Made by a program: the position numbers and the translations under genes
In this document: positions 15,352 through 28,147 of the stretch, piece after piece
How the letters are laid out: every line of letters begins with the position of its first letter
Position numbering within the stretch: position 1 is the first letter of the stretch
DNA from: Roseomonas sp. GC11
Lineage (GTDB): Bacteria > Pseudomonadota > Alphaproteobacteria > Acetobacterales > Acetobacteraceae
Length of the DNA: 32,299 nucleotides
NCBI RefSeq assembly: GCF_024437745.1
Contig: NZ_JANFNY010000061.1
Span: 1-32,299, forward strand
Direction: 5' to 3'
The notes under the pieces: model-generated
Databases searched by the model: none
Seen by the model: the letters and a program-made list of their open reading frames with translations, nothing else
Told to the model about the DNA's origin: nothing

Positions 15352-16488
15352 CTAGCCGTTGCCGCCCTGGAAGGCGCGCGCCAGGGCCGTCCACATCGGT
15401 TTGCGCTGCCAGGACTCGTCATAGGGCAGGCCGCGATGGGCGCGGCCATCCTTCAGAGCCACCGCCGGCTCCTTCACCAGCCAGGATTCGCGGTCGGACA
15501 GGCCCCAGGTGAGGAAGGTGCGCACACCCGCCTCCAGCGCGGTGGAGACGAAGGCATAGGCGCGCTCGGCCACCAGCGCGTCCCGCGCCGCCATATCCTG
15601 GGGCGCCTGGGCGGTCTCGCGGATGTCGAGTTCCGTCACCAGCACGGCCAGGCCCATCTGCCGCAGCTCCGCCAGGAAGGCGGCGAAGGGCGCGGGGGTG
15701 AAGGGGCGCACCAGTTGCAGGTGGCCCTGGATGCCCACGGCATCCAGCGGGGTGTTGCGCTCCAGCAGGCCGCGCAGCAGCGCCAGCAGGCGGCGGCGCT
15801 TCTCGGCGGCATCGGGGGTGTCCTCCTCGATGCCATATTCGTTGATCACGAGGCGCAGCGTCGGGTCGCGCTGGCGGGCCATGCGCAGCGCCATCTCGAC
15901 ATAGCCGGGGCCGAGGGCGCGCAGCCAGGGCGTGTCCCGCAGCATGGCATCCCCTGCCTGCGGCACGTCGCTGCCGGCGGGATTGGCGATCGGCTCGTTC
16001 ACCACATCCCAATCGCGGATCTGGTTGCGGGCGTGGGAGAGCACGCGGTCCATATGCGCGGCCAGCAGCCCCTCGGCGCGGGCGCGGCCCTCGGCCAGGG
16101 CGGGCTCCAGCCAGGGGGGCATGGCCTCATGCCAGACCAAGGCATGGCCACGCACCAGCCGCCCGCGCTGCCGCGCCCAGGCCAGGATGGCATCCAGCGG
16201 CGCGGTGTCGAAGCGGCCTTCCTCAGGCTGGAGGGCGGCCCATTTCGCCTCCCATTCCGGCACCAGCAGGGCGGCATCGGTGGCGAAGGCGGCGGCATAG
16301 GCGGGATCGGCCGCCAGGAAACGCCCCTGCACCGCGGCGCCGAAGGTGATGCCGCGCTCACGCGCCAGCAGGCCGAGGCTGGAACCGAGGCTGGAACCGA
16401 GGCTGGCACCCTGCGCCAGGGCCGGGCGGGCCAGGGGGGTGGAGAGGAGCAGGGCCGGCAGGGCGAGCCCCAGGCGGCGGCGATCCAT
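15352..16488 (-). CDS. Endo-1,4-beta-xylanase, glycoside hydrolase family 10, secreted
   Basis: A 378-residue single-domain GH10 enzyme that hydrolyses internal beta-1,4 xylan bonds with retention. The acid/base is Glu165 in WDVVNEP and the nucleophile Glu286 in VTELDI; HALVWHEAMPPWL (about 115-127) and the late WGLSDRESWL are also GH10 hallmarks. The N-terminus MDRRRLGLALPALLLSTPLARPALA is a signal peptide cleaved after residue 25; its RRR motif suggests the Tat route. No carbohydrate-binding module is present. A 12-bp tandem repeat codes for ASLG-SSLG-SSLG just after the cleavage site. ATG 16488 was chosen because it gives the signal peptide; no strong ribosome binding site is seen. It lies downstream of the ATP synthase operon but behind a strong terminator. 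Confidence 0.93.
   Translation of the reverse strand: MDRRRLGLALPALLLSTPLARPALAQGASLGSSLGSSLGLLARERGITFGAAVQGRFLAADPAYAAAFATDAALLVPEWEAKWAALQPEEGRFDTAPLDAILAWARQRGRLVRGHALVWHEAMPPWLEPALAEGRARAEGLLAAHMDRVLSHARNQIRDWDVVNEPIANPAGSDVPQAGDAMLRDTPWLRALGPGYVEMALRMARQRDPTLRLVINEYGIEEDTPDAAEKRRRLLALLRGLLERNTPLDAVGIQGHLQLVRPFTPAPFAAFLAELRQMGLAVLVTELDIRETAQAPQDMAARDALVAERAYAFVSTALEAGVRTFLTWGLSDRESWLVKEPAVALKDGRAHRGLPYDESWQRKPMWTALARAFQGGNG
16374..16409 (-). repeat. 12-bp x 3 in-frame tandem repeat in the xylanase gene
   Basis: Three 12-bp units (16374-16385, 16386-16397, 16398-16409), differing by one base in the last, encode the Ser/Leu/Gly-rich start of the mature enzyme. Confidence 0.85.
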
Positions 16489-16646
16489 CAGCGGCGGGCT
16501 CAGGCCACGTCCCCCCACCCGCACGGCCCTCGCCGGAGCAACCCGAAGCCCATCGCCATCCCCCACACCTGTCCCTGGGGGAGAGCATATCGCAGGGCAA
16601 GGCGGGGCTGTATGCCGCATCGCCATGAAAACCGCCGGAAATGGCA

Positions 16647-16676
16647 ACGCCGCCCGGGGCATCCCCCGGGCGGCGT
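16647..16676 (-). terminator. Terminator of the atpHAGDC operon
   Basis: A perfect 13-bp stem (16647-16659 with 16664-16676) closes a 4-nt loop, 45 bp after the atpC stop. On the minus strand a T-rich GGTTTTC stretch lies about 15 bp further on. The rest of the 232-bp gap to the xylanase start (16489-16720) holds a second GC stem (16693-16700 with 16706-16713) and no gene that I can support. Confidence 0.75.
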
Positions 16677-16720
16677 CTCCGGCCTCTGGGCTCCGCGCGC
16701 GGGCCGCGCGCGGGGCCGGG

Positions 16721-17137
16721 TCAGGCGGCTTCGGCGGCCAGCGCCATCTCGCGCGCGGCGAGCAGGCGGTCCATGGCCGCCTCGCGCTCCTCCGCCGTGG
16801 CGGAGGTGGCGGCGGCGGCATAGGCGGCCTCGGCCTCCTTCACCCGCGCGGTGGCGGCGGCGCGGGAGAGCGCGCCCACCGGCGTCGCCTCATCCGCCAG
16901 CACCGTCACGCGGCCCGGCGTGATCTCCGCGAAGCCGCCCAGGACGAACAGCCGCTCGGTGATCGTGCCCTTTTCCTGCACGCGGATGACGCCGCCCTTC
17001 AGGGCGACGATCATCGGCGCCATGCCGGGCAGCACGCCCATCTCGCCTTCCGCCGCCGGGATGATCGCCATCTCGACGGGGCGGGAGAGGAGCAGCTTCT
17101 CCGGGCTGACCAGTTCCAGATCGAAGGTCGCGCTCAT
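16721..17137 (-). CDS. atpC: F1F0 ATP synthase subunit epsilon
   Basis: A 138-residue subunit of the F1 central stalk that couples rotation to catalysis and can inhibit ATP hydrolysis. The N-terminal beta-sandwich begins FDLELVSPEKLLLSRPVEM and contains the family signature GEMGVLPGMAPM; the C-terminal part, from about residue 90, is two Ala/Glu-rich helices. It is the last gene of atpHAGDC, 28 bp after atpD, and is followed by a strong hairpin. No F0 genes follow or precede, as expected for Alphaproteobacteria, in which F0 lies in a separate operon. Confidence 0.97.
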   Translation of the reverse strand: MSATFDLELVSPEKLLLSRPVEMAIIPAAEGEMGVLPGMAPMIVALKGGVIRVQEKGTITERLFVLGGFAEITPGRVTVLADEATPVGALSRAAATARVKEAEAAYAAAATSATAEEREAAMDRLLAAREMALAAEAA

Positions 17138-17165
17138 GCTCCCCGGACTCCCTGTCTGCTGGTGA

Positions 17166-19498
<2,333 letters not shown>

Positions 19499-19521
19499 GG
19501 GTGGTCTGCCCCGGTCCTACC

Positions 19522-21640
<2,119 letters not shown>

Positions 21641-21760
21641 GGAGGATCCCGTTCTCTTGCTATCCCGGCGTCCTGCCGCGCGGTCCCATCTCAAAGCGCG
21701 GGTTCCGGCGGTTGGACAGGTTTCGACGCGCGCGGAGTGCACCCGCCGCGGCGGCCCGGC

Positions 21761-21788
21761 ATTAACACAATGTGTCGCAATGCGGCAA
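21761..21788 (-). promoter_or_regulatory. Candidate promoter of the atpHAGDC operon
   Basis: On the minus strand TTGCCG (21788-21783) and GTTAAT (21766-21761) are 16 bp apart, each four of six to consensus, in the AT-richer dip of the 207-bp gap between priA and atpH. A CACAATGTG palindrome (21766-21774) overlaps the spacer. The leader would be about 110 nt. Seen by eye only. Confidence 0.3.
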
Positions 21789-21847
21789 CGGGGCCGCCGC
21801 GAATTCCTTACCCCAGATTCATCGCGCGGGCAGGTTCCGCCCACGTT

Positions 21848-24040
21848 TCAGAGGAATCCGACCGGGTCCACATCCACCTGCACGCGAACCGCCGCCGGAA
21901 CAGGAACGCGGGCGAGCCATTCGCGCAGCAGCGGCTGCACCGCGATGTCCCGCCGCGCCTTCAGCAGCAGCCGCCGCCGGTGCCGCCCGCGCAGCAGCGC
22001 CAGCGGCGCGGGGGCGGGGCCCAGCACCTCCACCCCCTCCCCGCGCGGCGCGGCCAGCCCGAGGTCGCGCGCCACCCGCTCCGCCTCCCGCTCATCCTCG
22101 GCCGAGACGATCAGCGCGGCGAGGCGGCCGAAAGGCGGCCAGTGGCCGGGGCGGCGGCTCTCCGCCTCCGCCTGCATGAAGGTATCCAGGTCGCCGGAAA
22201 CAAGGGCCTCCAGCACCGGGTGGTCTGGATTCCAGCTCTGCAGCAGCACCCGGCCGGGAGACTCGGCGCGGCCGGCGCGGCCGGCCACCTGGTGCAGCAG
22301 CTGCACCGTGCGCTCCGCCGCCCGCAGGTCGCCCCCCGCCAGGCCGAGATCGGCATCCACCACGCCCACCAGCGTCAGATGCGGGAAGTGCCAGCCCTTG
22401 GCGACGATCTGGGTGCCGATGATGAGATCCACCTCCCGCGCCGCGATGGCCCGCGCCGCCTCGGCGGCGGCGGCGGGGCCGGGAATCGTGTCGGACGCCA
22501 TCACCAGCCGCCGCGCCTCGGGGAAGAGCGCCGCCGCCTCCTCCTGCACCCGCTCCACCCCAGGGCCGAGCGGCGTCAGGCTGCCCTCGGCGCCGCATTC
22601 GGGGCAGGCCTCGGGAATCGGCTCGGCATGGCCGCAATGGTGGCATTGCAGCGTGCGGCGGACGCGGTGCTCCACCAGCCAGGCGGTGCAGTTGGGGCAG
22701 CGCAGCCGGTGGCCGCAGGCCCGGCACAGCGTGAGCGGCGCATAGCCGCGCCGGTTGAGGAAGAGCATCGCCTGCTGGCCCGCCGCCAGCGTCGCCCGCA
22801 CCGCCTCCACCAGCGGCGGGCTGAGGAAGCGGCCGCGCTCCGGCGGGGTGCGCCGCTGGTCGATCACCGACACCGCCGGCAGGGCGGCGCCACCATGCCG
22901 GGTGGGCAGGTGCAGGCTGGCATAGCGCCCCGTCCCGGCATTGGTCAGCGTCTCCAGGCTCGGCGTCGCCGAGACCAGCACACAGGCGGCGCGCGACAGC
23001 CGCGCCCGCACCACCGCCATGTCCCGCGCGTGGTAGACCACCCCCTCCTCCTGCTTGAAGGCGGTCTCGTGCTCCTCATCGACGATGATCAGGCCGAGAT
23101 CGGGATAGGGCAGGAACAGCGCCGAGCGGGCGCCGACCAGCACCGGCACCCGGCCCTCCGCCACGGCGCGCCAGGTGTCGCGCCGCAGCCGCGGGCCCAG
23201 CTCCGAATGCCACAGCGCCGGCGCCACGCCGAAGCGGCGGGCATAGCGCTCCAGCCACTGCGTCGAGAGCGCGATCTCCGGCAGCAGCACCAGCGCCTGC
23301 CGGCCCCGCGCCACGCATTCCGCCACCGCCTCCAGATAGACCTCCGTCTTGCCGGAGCCGGTGACGCCGGTCAGCAGCGTCACGCCAAAGGCCTGCCCGG
23401 CCACGGCGGCGCGCAGGGCCCGCGCCACCTCCGCCTGCTCCGCCCCCAGCACCGGGCCGGGGCGGGCGAGATCGGGCACCGGAAAGGCCGCCCCCGCCGG
23501 CAGCAGCGCCGGTTCGAGCAGCCCGGCCTCGGCCATGCCGCGCACCACGCCCGCGGAAACCCCGGCCTCCGCCGCCAGCGCCGCGCCGCTCTGCACATCG
23601 CCCGGCTCCAGCGCGTCCAGCACGCGGCGGCGCGCCTCGGTCAGCCGCGGCCCGCCCTCATCGCGCCGCGCCCGCTGCCCGGCGGCGGAAAGCCGCCAGC
23701 CCGCCTTGGCCGTGGGCGGCTCCAGCGCCGCCGGGGCGCTCATCGCCATCCGCAGCACCGCCCCCGGCGGGTGCAGCGTATAGGCCGCCACCCAGTCCAC
23801 GAAGCGGCGCAGGCTCGGCGTCATCGGCGGCACGTCGAACACGGCGCGCAGGTCGCGCAGCCGGCGCTCGGGCAGCGCCGGGTCGGCCTCGCCATCCCAC
23901 ACCACCCCCACCACGCTGCGGCCCGCGAGCGGCACCTCCACGAAGCTGCCAGCCGGCGGCGCCGCCGGCCAGGAGGCCGGCACGCGGTAGTCATAAGCCC
24001 CCGACAGGGGCAGCGGCAGCAGCACGCGGAGACGAGCCAT
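21848..24040 (-). CDS. priA: Primosomal protein N' (replication restart helicase PriA)
   Basis: A 730-residue superfamily 2 helicase that reloads the replisome at stalled forks. The N-terminal fork-binding domain spans about 1-110. Walker A GVTGSGKT is at 225-232 and the DEEH box at 321-324. Eight cysteines (439, 442, 448, 451, 466, 469, 479, 482) form the two zinc sites inside the helicase domain. The motif [18 protein letters not shown] and the HQVAGRAGR box follow. ATG 24040 was chosen because AGGGGGGG lies just upstream and the N-terminus [18 protein letters not shown] fits the family; a longer in-frame start overlaps the divergent fsa gene. It precedes atpHAGDC, a common alphaproteobacterial order. 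Confidence 0.96.
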   Translation of the reverse strand: MARLRVLLPLPLSGAYDYRVPASWPAAPPAGSFVEVPLAGRSVVGVVWDGEADPALPERRLRDLRAVFDVPPMTPSLRRFVDWVAAYTLHPPGAVLRMAMSAPAALEPPTAKAGWRLSAAGQRARRDEGGPRLTEARRRVLDALEPGDVQSGAALAAEAGVSAGVVRGMAEAGLLEPALLPAGAAFPVPDLARPGPVLGAEQAEVARALRAAVAGQAFGVTLLTGVTGSGKTEVYLEAVAECVARGRQALVLLPEIALSTQWLERYARRFGVAPALWHSELGPRLRRDTWRAVAEGRVPVLVGARSALFLPYPDLGLIIVDEEHETAFKQEEGVVYHARDMAVVRARLSRAACVLVSATPSLETLTNAGTGRYASLHLPTRHGGAALPAVSVIDQRRTPPERGRFLSPPLVEAVRATLAAGQQAMLFLNRRGYAPLTLCRACGHRLRCPNCTAWLVEHRVRRTLQCHHCGHAEPIPEACPECGAEGSLTPLGPGVERVQEEAAALFPEARRLVMASDTIPGPAAAAEAARAIAAREVDLIIGTQIVAKGWHFPHLTLVGVVDADLGLAGGDLRAAERTVQLLHQVAGRAGRAESPGRVLLQSWNPDHPVLEALVSGDLDTFMQAEAESRRPGHWPPFGRLAALIVSAEDEREAERVARDLGLAAPRGEGVEVLGPAPAPLALLRGRHRRRLLLKARRDIAVQPLLREWLARVPVPAAVRVQVDVDPVGFL

Positions 24041-24185
24041 ACCCCCCCTTCTCGGGCCACGCGGCCTTTCGTTCAACACCCGCCTTCCGCTACAACCCCC
24101 CGCTGCAACCCCGGCCACCGCCGGGCGAGGCACAGGCCCCGCCCCGCGCGATGCACACGCCCCGACCTGACAGGAAGCCCTCGCC

Positions 24186-24842
24186 ATGAAGTTCTTCGTC
24201 GACACCGCCGAGGTGTCCGAGATCCGCGCCCTCGCCGAGCTCGGCATGGTCGATGGCGTCACCACCAACCCCTCGCTCATCGCCAAGTCCGGCCGCAAGA
24301 TGGCCGAGGTGATCGCCGAGATCTGCACCGTCACCCCCGGCCACGTCTCCGCCGAGGTCACCGCCACCGACTATGAGGGCATGCTGGCCGAAGGCCGCTT
24401 CCTGCGCGGCATCGCCGGCAACGTCGCCGTCAAGGTGCCGCTGACCGAGGCCGGGCTGCGCACCTGCCGCACCCTCTCGGAGGAAGGCACCCCGGTCAAC
24501 GTCACCCTCTGCTTCTCGCCCACCCAGGCCCTGCTCGCGGCCAAGGCGGGGGCCACCTACATCTCGCCCTTCGTCGGCCGGCTCGACGACCTGGCGCAGG
24601 ACGGCATGCAGCTCATCGCCGACATCGTGCAGATCTATAAGAATTATCCGAAGCTCAAGACCGAGGTGCTGGTGGCCTCCATCCGCCACCCGCTCCACCT
24701 CGCCCAGGCCGCCAAGCTCGGCGCCGATGTCGCCACCCTGCCGCCAGGCGTCATCCGCCAGCTCATCAAGCACCCGCTGACCGATCGCGGCCTGGAAGCC
24801 TTCCTGGCGGATTGGAAGAAGACGGGGCAGTCCATTCTGTGA
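24186..24842 (+). CDS. fsa: Fructose-6-phosphate aldolase / TalC-type transaldolase
   Basis: A 218-residue small-transaldolase barrel. The Schiff-base lysine is Lys83 in NVAVKVPLT, and MKFFVDTA with VTTNPSL are the family signature. The acid/base position in VSAEVTATD is Glu57. True E. coli fructose-6-phosphate aldolase has Gln (Gln59) here and transaldolases have Glu, so the enzyme may be a transaldolase of the pentose phosphate pathway despite the usual fsa label. AGGAAG (24172-24177) lies 8 nt before ATG 24186. A weak -10-like TACAAC is at 24091-24096 in the 145-bp divergent gap with priA. A type II repeat follows the stop. Confidence 0.93.
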   Translation: MKFFVDTAEVSEIRALAELGMVDGVTTNPSLIAKSGRKMAEVIAEICTVTPGHVSAEVTATDYEGMLAEGRFLRGIAGNVAVKVPLTEAGLRTCRTLSEEGTPVNVTLCFSPTQALLAAKAGATYISPFVGRLDDLAQDGMQLIADIVQIYKNYPKLKTEVLVASIRHPLHLAQAAKLGADVATLPPGVIRQLIKHPLTDRGLEAFLADWKKTGQSIL

Positions 24843-24848
24843 TGCTAT

Positions 24849-24915
24849 CCGAGGGGGGCGCCGCCCCCCTCGGGCTCCCCCCGCCAGGAACCTGAGGTTC
24901 CTGGACCTCCCATCA
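24849..24915 (+). repeat. Type II paired-hairpin repeat, copy 3 (sense to fsa)
   Basis: Hairpin 1 has 11-bp arms 24849-24859 and 24863-24873 (loop GCC). Hairpin 2 has arms CCAGGAACC (24884-24892) and GGTTCCTGG (24896-24904), loop TGA. Compared with copy 2, hairpin 2 has four changed pairs, all compensated. It starts 6 bp after the fsa stop and ends 9 bp before the DUF484 start. Confidence 0.85.
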
Positions 24916-24924
24916 GGGGGCTTC

Positions 24925-25536
24925 ATGCAACCGGAAGACATCGCCAGCTGGCTCCGCCAGAACCCGGATTTCCTGGCCGAACGCCCGGATCTCTACCGCA
25001 GCCTGACCCCGCCCCGCCGCATCCACGGCGAAGGACTGGCCGACCACATGGCCGCCATGCTCGCCGCCGAACGCGCCGCCACCCGCGGCGTGGCCGAAGC
25101 CGCCCGCGAGGCCGATGGCTTCGCCAGCCGCACCCGCGCCGCCATCCTCGCCCTCATCGCCTCCCACGACCCCGCCGCCACCGTGCGCGAGGAATGGCCG
25201 GACCTGCTCGGCCTCGCCCATTGCGCCCTCGCCGGCGAGGAGCGCGCCGCCACCCACTGCCCCCCCCACTGGCTCCCCCTGCCCGCCGGCACCGCCGCGC
25301 GGCTGCTGCCGGCCGGGCGCGAGGCCCTGCTGCGCGAGGCGCCCACCGAACTGCCCCTGCTCCACGCCGAGGCCGCGCCCCTGGTCTGCTGCGACGCCCT
25401 GGCCCGCCTGCCCCTGCCCGGCGCCCCCGCCCTGCTGGTGCTCGGCGCCCGGCTGCGCAGCGAACTGCCCCAGCAGGGCGCCACCCCCCACCTGCTCTTC
25501 CTGGCGCGCGCCCTCGCCGCCGCGCTGCTGCGATGA
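24925..25536 (+). CDS. DUF484 family protein
   Basis: A 203-residue protein of the DUF484 family, found next to xerC in many Proteobacteria. The N-terminal signature is DIASWLRQNPDFLAERPDLY (about 5-24), followed by a helical segment (about 40-75) and a GAF-like C-terminal part. Its function is unknown; its constant pairing with xerC suggests a link to chromosome dimer resolution or its control, which is inference only. AGGGGG (24915-24920) lies 4 nt before the ATG. Its TGA overlaps the ATG of xerC (ATGA at 25533-25536), implying translational coupling. Confidence 0.88.
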   Translation: MQPEDIASWLRQNPDFLAERPDLYRSLTPPRRIHGEGLADHMAAMLAAERAATRGVAEAAREADGFASRTRAAILALIASHDPAATVREEWPDLLGLAHCALAGEERAATHCPPHWLPLPAGTAARLLPAGREALLREAPTELPLLHAEAAPLVCCDALARLPLPGAPALLVLGARLRSELPQQGATPHLLFLARALAAALLR

Positions 25537-26453
25537 TGACCGGCCTCCAGGCCCGCGCCCTCTGGCTCGAATGGCTGGAGAAGGAACGCCGCGCCAGCCC
25601 GCGCACCCTGGAAGCCTATGGCGCGGACCTCGCCGCCTTCCTCGGCTTCCTCACCCGCCACCTGGGCGGCGAGCCGGATTTCCAGGCCCTGGCCGACCTC
25701 CACCCCGCCGATATCCGCGCCTTCCTGGCCGAGCGCGCCATGCGCGACGGCGTCAGCAACGCCACCCGCGCCCGGCAGCTGGCCGCCATCCGCGGCTTCC
25801 TGCGCTTCCTGGCGCGGCGGCACGGGCTGGTGCCCAAGGCCATCGCCGGGCTGCGCGGGCCGAAGGTCGTGCCCCCCGCCCCGCGCCCCCTCACCCCGGA
25901 CCAGGCCATCGACGTGACGCGCGACGCCGGCAGCGTGGAGGACACCACCTTCCTCGCCGTGCGCGACAGCGCCCTCTTCACCCTGCTCTATGGCTGCGGG
26001 CTGCGCATCTCCGAGGCGCTGGCGCTGAACGTGGCCGATGCGCCGCGCGCCGGCACCGGGCTGCGCGTCATCGGCAAGGGGGACAAGGAACGCATCGTGC
26101 CCGTGCTGCCCGCGGTGGAGAAGGCCGTGGCCTCCTATCTGGCCCTGCGCGGCACGCCGGCGCCGGACGCGCCGCTGTTTCTCGGCGCGCGCGGCGGGCG
26201 GCTGGATCCGGGGCAGGCGCAGAAGGTGCTGCGCACCTACCGCCGCCTCGTCGGCCTGCCGGAATCGGCGACGCCCCACGCGCTGCGCCACTCCTTCGCC
26301 ACCCACCTGCTCACCGCCGGGGCGGATCTGCGCTCGATCCAGGAATTGCTGGGCCATGCCAGCCTCTCCACCACCCAGCGCTACACCACCGTCGATTCGG
26401 CCAAGCTGCTGGAGACATGGCAAAAGGCGCATCCACGGGCAGGGTCAGAATAA
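25533..26453 (+). CDS. xerC: Tyrosine recombinase XerC
   Basis: A 306-residue site-specific recombinase that with XerD resolves chromosome dimers at dif. The SAM-like core-binding domain covers about 5-100 and the catalytic domain about 120-300. Catalytic residues: Arg158 in YGCGLRISEAL, Lys182 in GKGDKER, His249 and Arg252 in HALRHSFATH, His275 in LGHASLSTTQRY, and nucleophile Tyr284. No second integrase or att site is nearby, so this is the chromosomal enzyme, not a mobile-element integrase. ATG 25533 overlaps the DUF484 stop; ATG 25536 is an equal alternative one codon later. No dif-like site was found in the window. Confidence 0.95.
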   Translation: MMTGLQARALWLEWLEKERRASPRTLEAYGADLAAFLGFLTRHLGGEPDFQALADLHPADIRAFLAERAMRDGVSNATRARQLAAIRGFLRFLARRHGLVPKAIAGLRGPKVVPPAPRPLTPDQAIDVTRDAGSVEDTTFLAVRDSALFTLLYGCGLRISEALALNVADAPRAGTGLRVIGKGDKERIVPVLPAVEKAVASYLALRGTPAPDAPLFLGARGGRLDPGQAQKVLRTYRRLVGLPESATPHALRHSFATHLLTAGADLRSIQELLGHASLSTTQRYTTVDSAKLLETWQKAHPRAGSE

Positions 26454-26454
26454 A

Positions 26455-26504
26455 ATCAAAAAGCCAGGGAGAATGAATTCTCCCCGGACCCCTCTTCTTT
26501 TTTT
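26455..26504. terminator. Bidirectional intrinsic terminator (type III, copy 2), between xerC and the lipoprotein gene
   Basis: A 7-bp stem GGGAGAA (26467-26473) / TTCTCCC (26478-26484) with loop TGAA, extended by two C-G pairs beyond one mismatch, is flanked by A-runs (26455-26462) and T7 (26498-26504). It serves two convergent genes and resembles the element at 15307-15351. Confidence 0.9.
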
Positions 26505-26531
26505 CTGTCAGGGGGTGGCGCGGGAAGCCGG

Positions 26532-27125
26532 CTAGCGGATCGTCGCCGTGCTGCGCTTCACCTCCAGCTCCGCGAGGCGCGTCTGGCGCAGCGCCTGCGC
26601 CGCCTCCCGCTGCTGGCGGCACAGATCGGCCGAAGCGGCACAGCTTTCGCCAATGCGCTTCTCGACCTCCGCCACCTCGCGCTCGATCTCCGCCCGGCGC
26701 TGCGCGAAAAAGGCATCCCGCGCCGCCTCATTGGGGAAGCTGGTCGGGATCAGCGCCAGCTTCACCTCGGCGGGATACTTGTTCATGGCGCCCGAGGCAC
26801 TGTCCACGGCCACCCCCACCAGGCCACCGAACAGGATATTGCCGAAGGTCATCCCGGCGAATTCGGAGGTCAGCGTCGTCGCGCCATCCTGATAGCCATC
26901 ACGCTTGCACAGCACCGCCACATCCTGGCGGCTCTTGTCCAGCGTCACGCTCTGCGGCGTCTGGCTGACCACCGCGACGGACTGCCCCCCACGCTGCAAG
27001 CTGCACTGCGCCCCCGCCGGGTCAGTGATGACCGTCACACTCTGCGTCGTCCCCTGCGTGATACTGGCGCAGGCCGTCGTCAGAAAAAGCCCTGCCAGCG
27101 CGGCAAGGCGAAGCATCATCGTCAT
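26532..27125 (-). CDS. Putative lipoprotein of unknown function
   Basis: A 197-residue protein with a lipoprotein-type signal peptide: hydrophobic stretch then LFLTTAC, acceptor Cys19 (position -3 is Thr, not the usual Leu). The mature part holds a short beta-rich segment (about 28-85) reminiscent of PEGA-like surface domains. A glycine-rich segment MTFGNILFGGLVGVAVD (about 92-108) follows, then a charged helix (about 125-185). Two Cys pairs (near 40/72 and 160/168) could form disulfides. This layout recurs in unnamed alphaproteobacterial lipoproteins; I do not know its role. ATG 27125 was chosen because AGAGG lies 5 nt upstream; ATGs at 27119 and 27116 are alternatives. Confidence 0.75.
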   Translation of the reverse strand: MTMMLRLAALAGLFLTTACASITQGTTQSVTVITDPAGAQCSLQRGGQSVAVVSQTPQSVTLDKSRQDVAVLCKRDGYQDGATTLTSEFAGMTFGNILFGGLVGVAVDSASGAMNKYPAEVKLALIPTSFPNEAARDAFFAQRRAEIEREVAEVEKRIGESCAASADLCRQQREAAQALRQTRLAELEVKRSTATIR

Positions 27126-27252
27126 CCGGACCTCTGTTCTCTGCACGCACGGCACGCCGGGTTGCCCGGCGAAACCGGTGCCATGCCGTTATGGTCCAGC
27201 TTCCGTTCACGGAACAGATGATTCGGTTACATGCTGATACAGAGGGCCGGCG

Positions 27253-27534
27253 TCATGCCATGCCGAGGCGCCGGCGCAGCCAGGCGGCCCCTTCGCCGCA
27301 GCGCTGGATCAGGCGCGCCTCCATCTCGCCCAGGCGGCCGACCGGGCCGGGCCAGCGGGCCTCGCACCAGCCGAGGCAGCGCTGGCTCCAGGCATGCTGC
27401 TCCCGCAGCACGAAGAGGCCGAGCAACAGGAAGATGGTGCCGTTGAGGAAGGGCAGGATCACACCGACCACACCCAGGGCCAGCAGCGACCAGCCCGCGA
27501 GCTTGCGTTTCCACGAGGGACGAAAAACCAGCAT
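27253..27534 (-). CDS. Small two-helix membrane protein (PGPGW / DUF454-like)
   Basis: A 93-residue protein: basic N-terminus (FRPSWKRK), then two close hydrophobic segments (about 12-27 and 29-43) joined by LPFLNGT, then an amphipathic tail. The pattern GVVGVILPFLNGTIFLLLGLFVL resembles the PGPGW and DUF454 families of small inner-membrane proteins, but the exact PGPGW motif is absent, so the family call is tentative. ATG 27534 starts right before the basic stretch; longer in-frame starts run into ybaK in an unrelated reading. Function unknown. It is the same direction as ybaK (58-bp gap). Confidence 0.65.
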   Translation of the reverse strand: MLVFRPSWKRKLAGWSLLALGVVGVILPFLNGTIFLLLGLFVLREQHAWSQRCLGWCEARWPGPVGRLGEMEARLIQRCGEGAAWLRRRLGMA

Positions 27535-27592
27535 ACGGCGCAGATGGCCCTGGGCCGGCCGGCACTCAAGCCACCCACACAGAGATGAAGCC

Positions 27593-28066
27593 TCAGCCGG
27601 CGATGGCGGCGGCCTTCGCCCCGAGCGCCGCCAGGGCATCGGCCGGGCTGAGGCGGATCTGCAACCCGCGCTGCCCGCCATTGACGAAGATATAGGGCTC
27701 GGCCAGCGCCGCCTCCTCCAGGAAGACGGGCACGCGCTTCTTCTGGCCGAAGGGGCTGATGCCACCGACGCGGTAGCCGGTCATCCGCTCGGCATCGGCG
27801 GGGCGCATCATCTGGGCGGACTTGCCCCCGGCGGCGGCGGCGAGCTTTTTCATCGCCACCTCGCGGTCAGAGGGCAGGACGACGCAGACGGGCTTGCCAT
27901 CCACCTCGGTCATCAGGGTCTTGAGCACGCGGCTGGGGGCTTCGCCGAGGGCGGCGGCGGCCTGCAACCCGATGCTGTCCGCCTCCGGGTCGTAGTCATA
28001 GCTATGGACGGTGAAGGCGATTCCCGCCTTCTGCGCCGCCAGTGTGGCGGGCGTGGCCTTGGACAT
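27593..28066 (-). CDS. ybaK: Cys-tRNA(Pro)/Cys-tRNA(Cys) deacylase YbaK
   Basis: A 157-residue trans-editing enzyme of the YbaK/EbsC family that clears Cys mischarged on tRNA(Pro). Visible family features: N-terminus SKATPATLAAQKAGIAF, the catalytic lysine region SRVLKTLM (Lys about 49), the DREVAMKKLA helix, and GYRVGGISPFGQKK, the substrate-loop signature. Length is normal. It lies 81 bp downstream of lpdA, the gap being filled by a type I repeat, so read-through from lpdA may be limited. Confidence 0.94.
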   Translation of the reverse strand: MSKATPATLAAQKAGIAFTVHSYDYDPEADSIGLQAAAALGEAPSRVLKTLMTEVDGKPVCVVLPSDREVAMKKLAAAAGGKSAQMMRPADAERMTGYRVGGISPFGQKKRVPVFLEEAALAEPYIFVNGGQRGLQIRLSPADALAALGAKAAAIAG

Positions 28067-28081
28067 GATGAGCCCCTGAAG

Positions 28082-28143
28082 GCGGGGTCCGGGGGGACCC
28101 TGTCCCCCCGGCGGGAGGGTCTGGGAGGGCAGCGCCCTCCCAG
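28082..28143 (-). repeat. Type I paired-hairpin repeat, copy 5 (sense to lpdA)
   Basis: On the minus strand, 4 bp after the lpdA stop: hairpin A (10-bp arms 28134-28143 and 28121-28130, loop 28131-28133), hairpin B (10-bp arms 28102-28111 and 28089-28098, loop 28099-28101) and an ACCCCGC tail (28082-28088). Hairpin A has a different stem sequence from copies 1 and 4, yet pairs perfectly. Confidence 0.85.
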
Positions 28144-28147
28144 CAAT

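Noticed and set aside
25533-26453. Phage or integron integrase marking a mobile island
   Set aside because: The sequence and the DUF484 partnership fit chromosomal XerC; there are no att repeats, tRNA or other mobile genes nearby.
27201-27214. Inverted repeat TTCCG/CGGAA upstream of the lipoprotein gene as an operator
   Set aside because: It is only a 5-bp stem with no promoter boxes that I could place with confidence.
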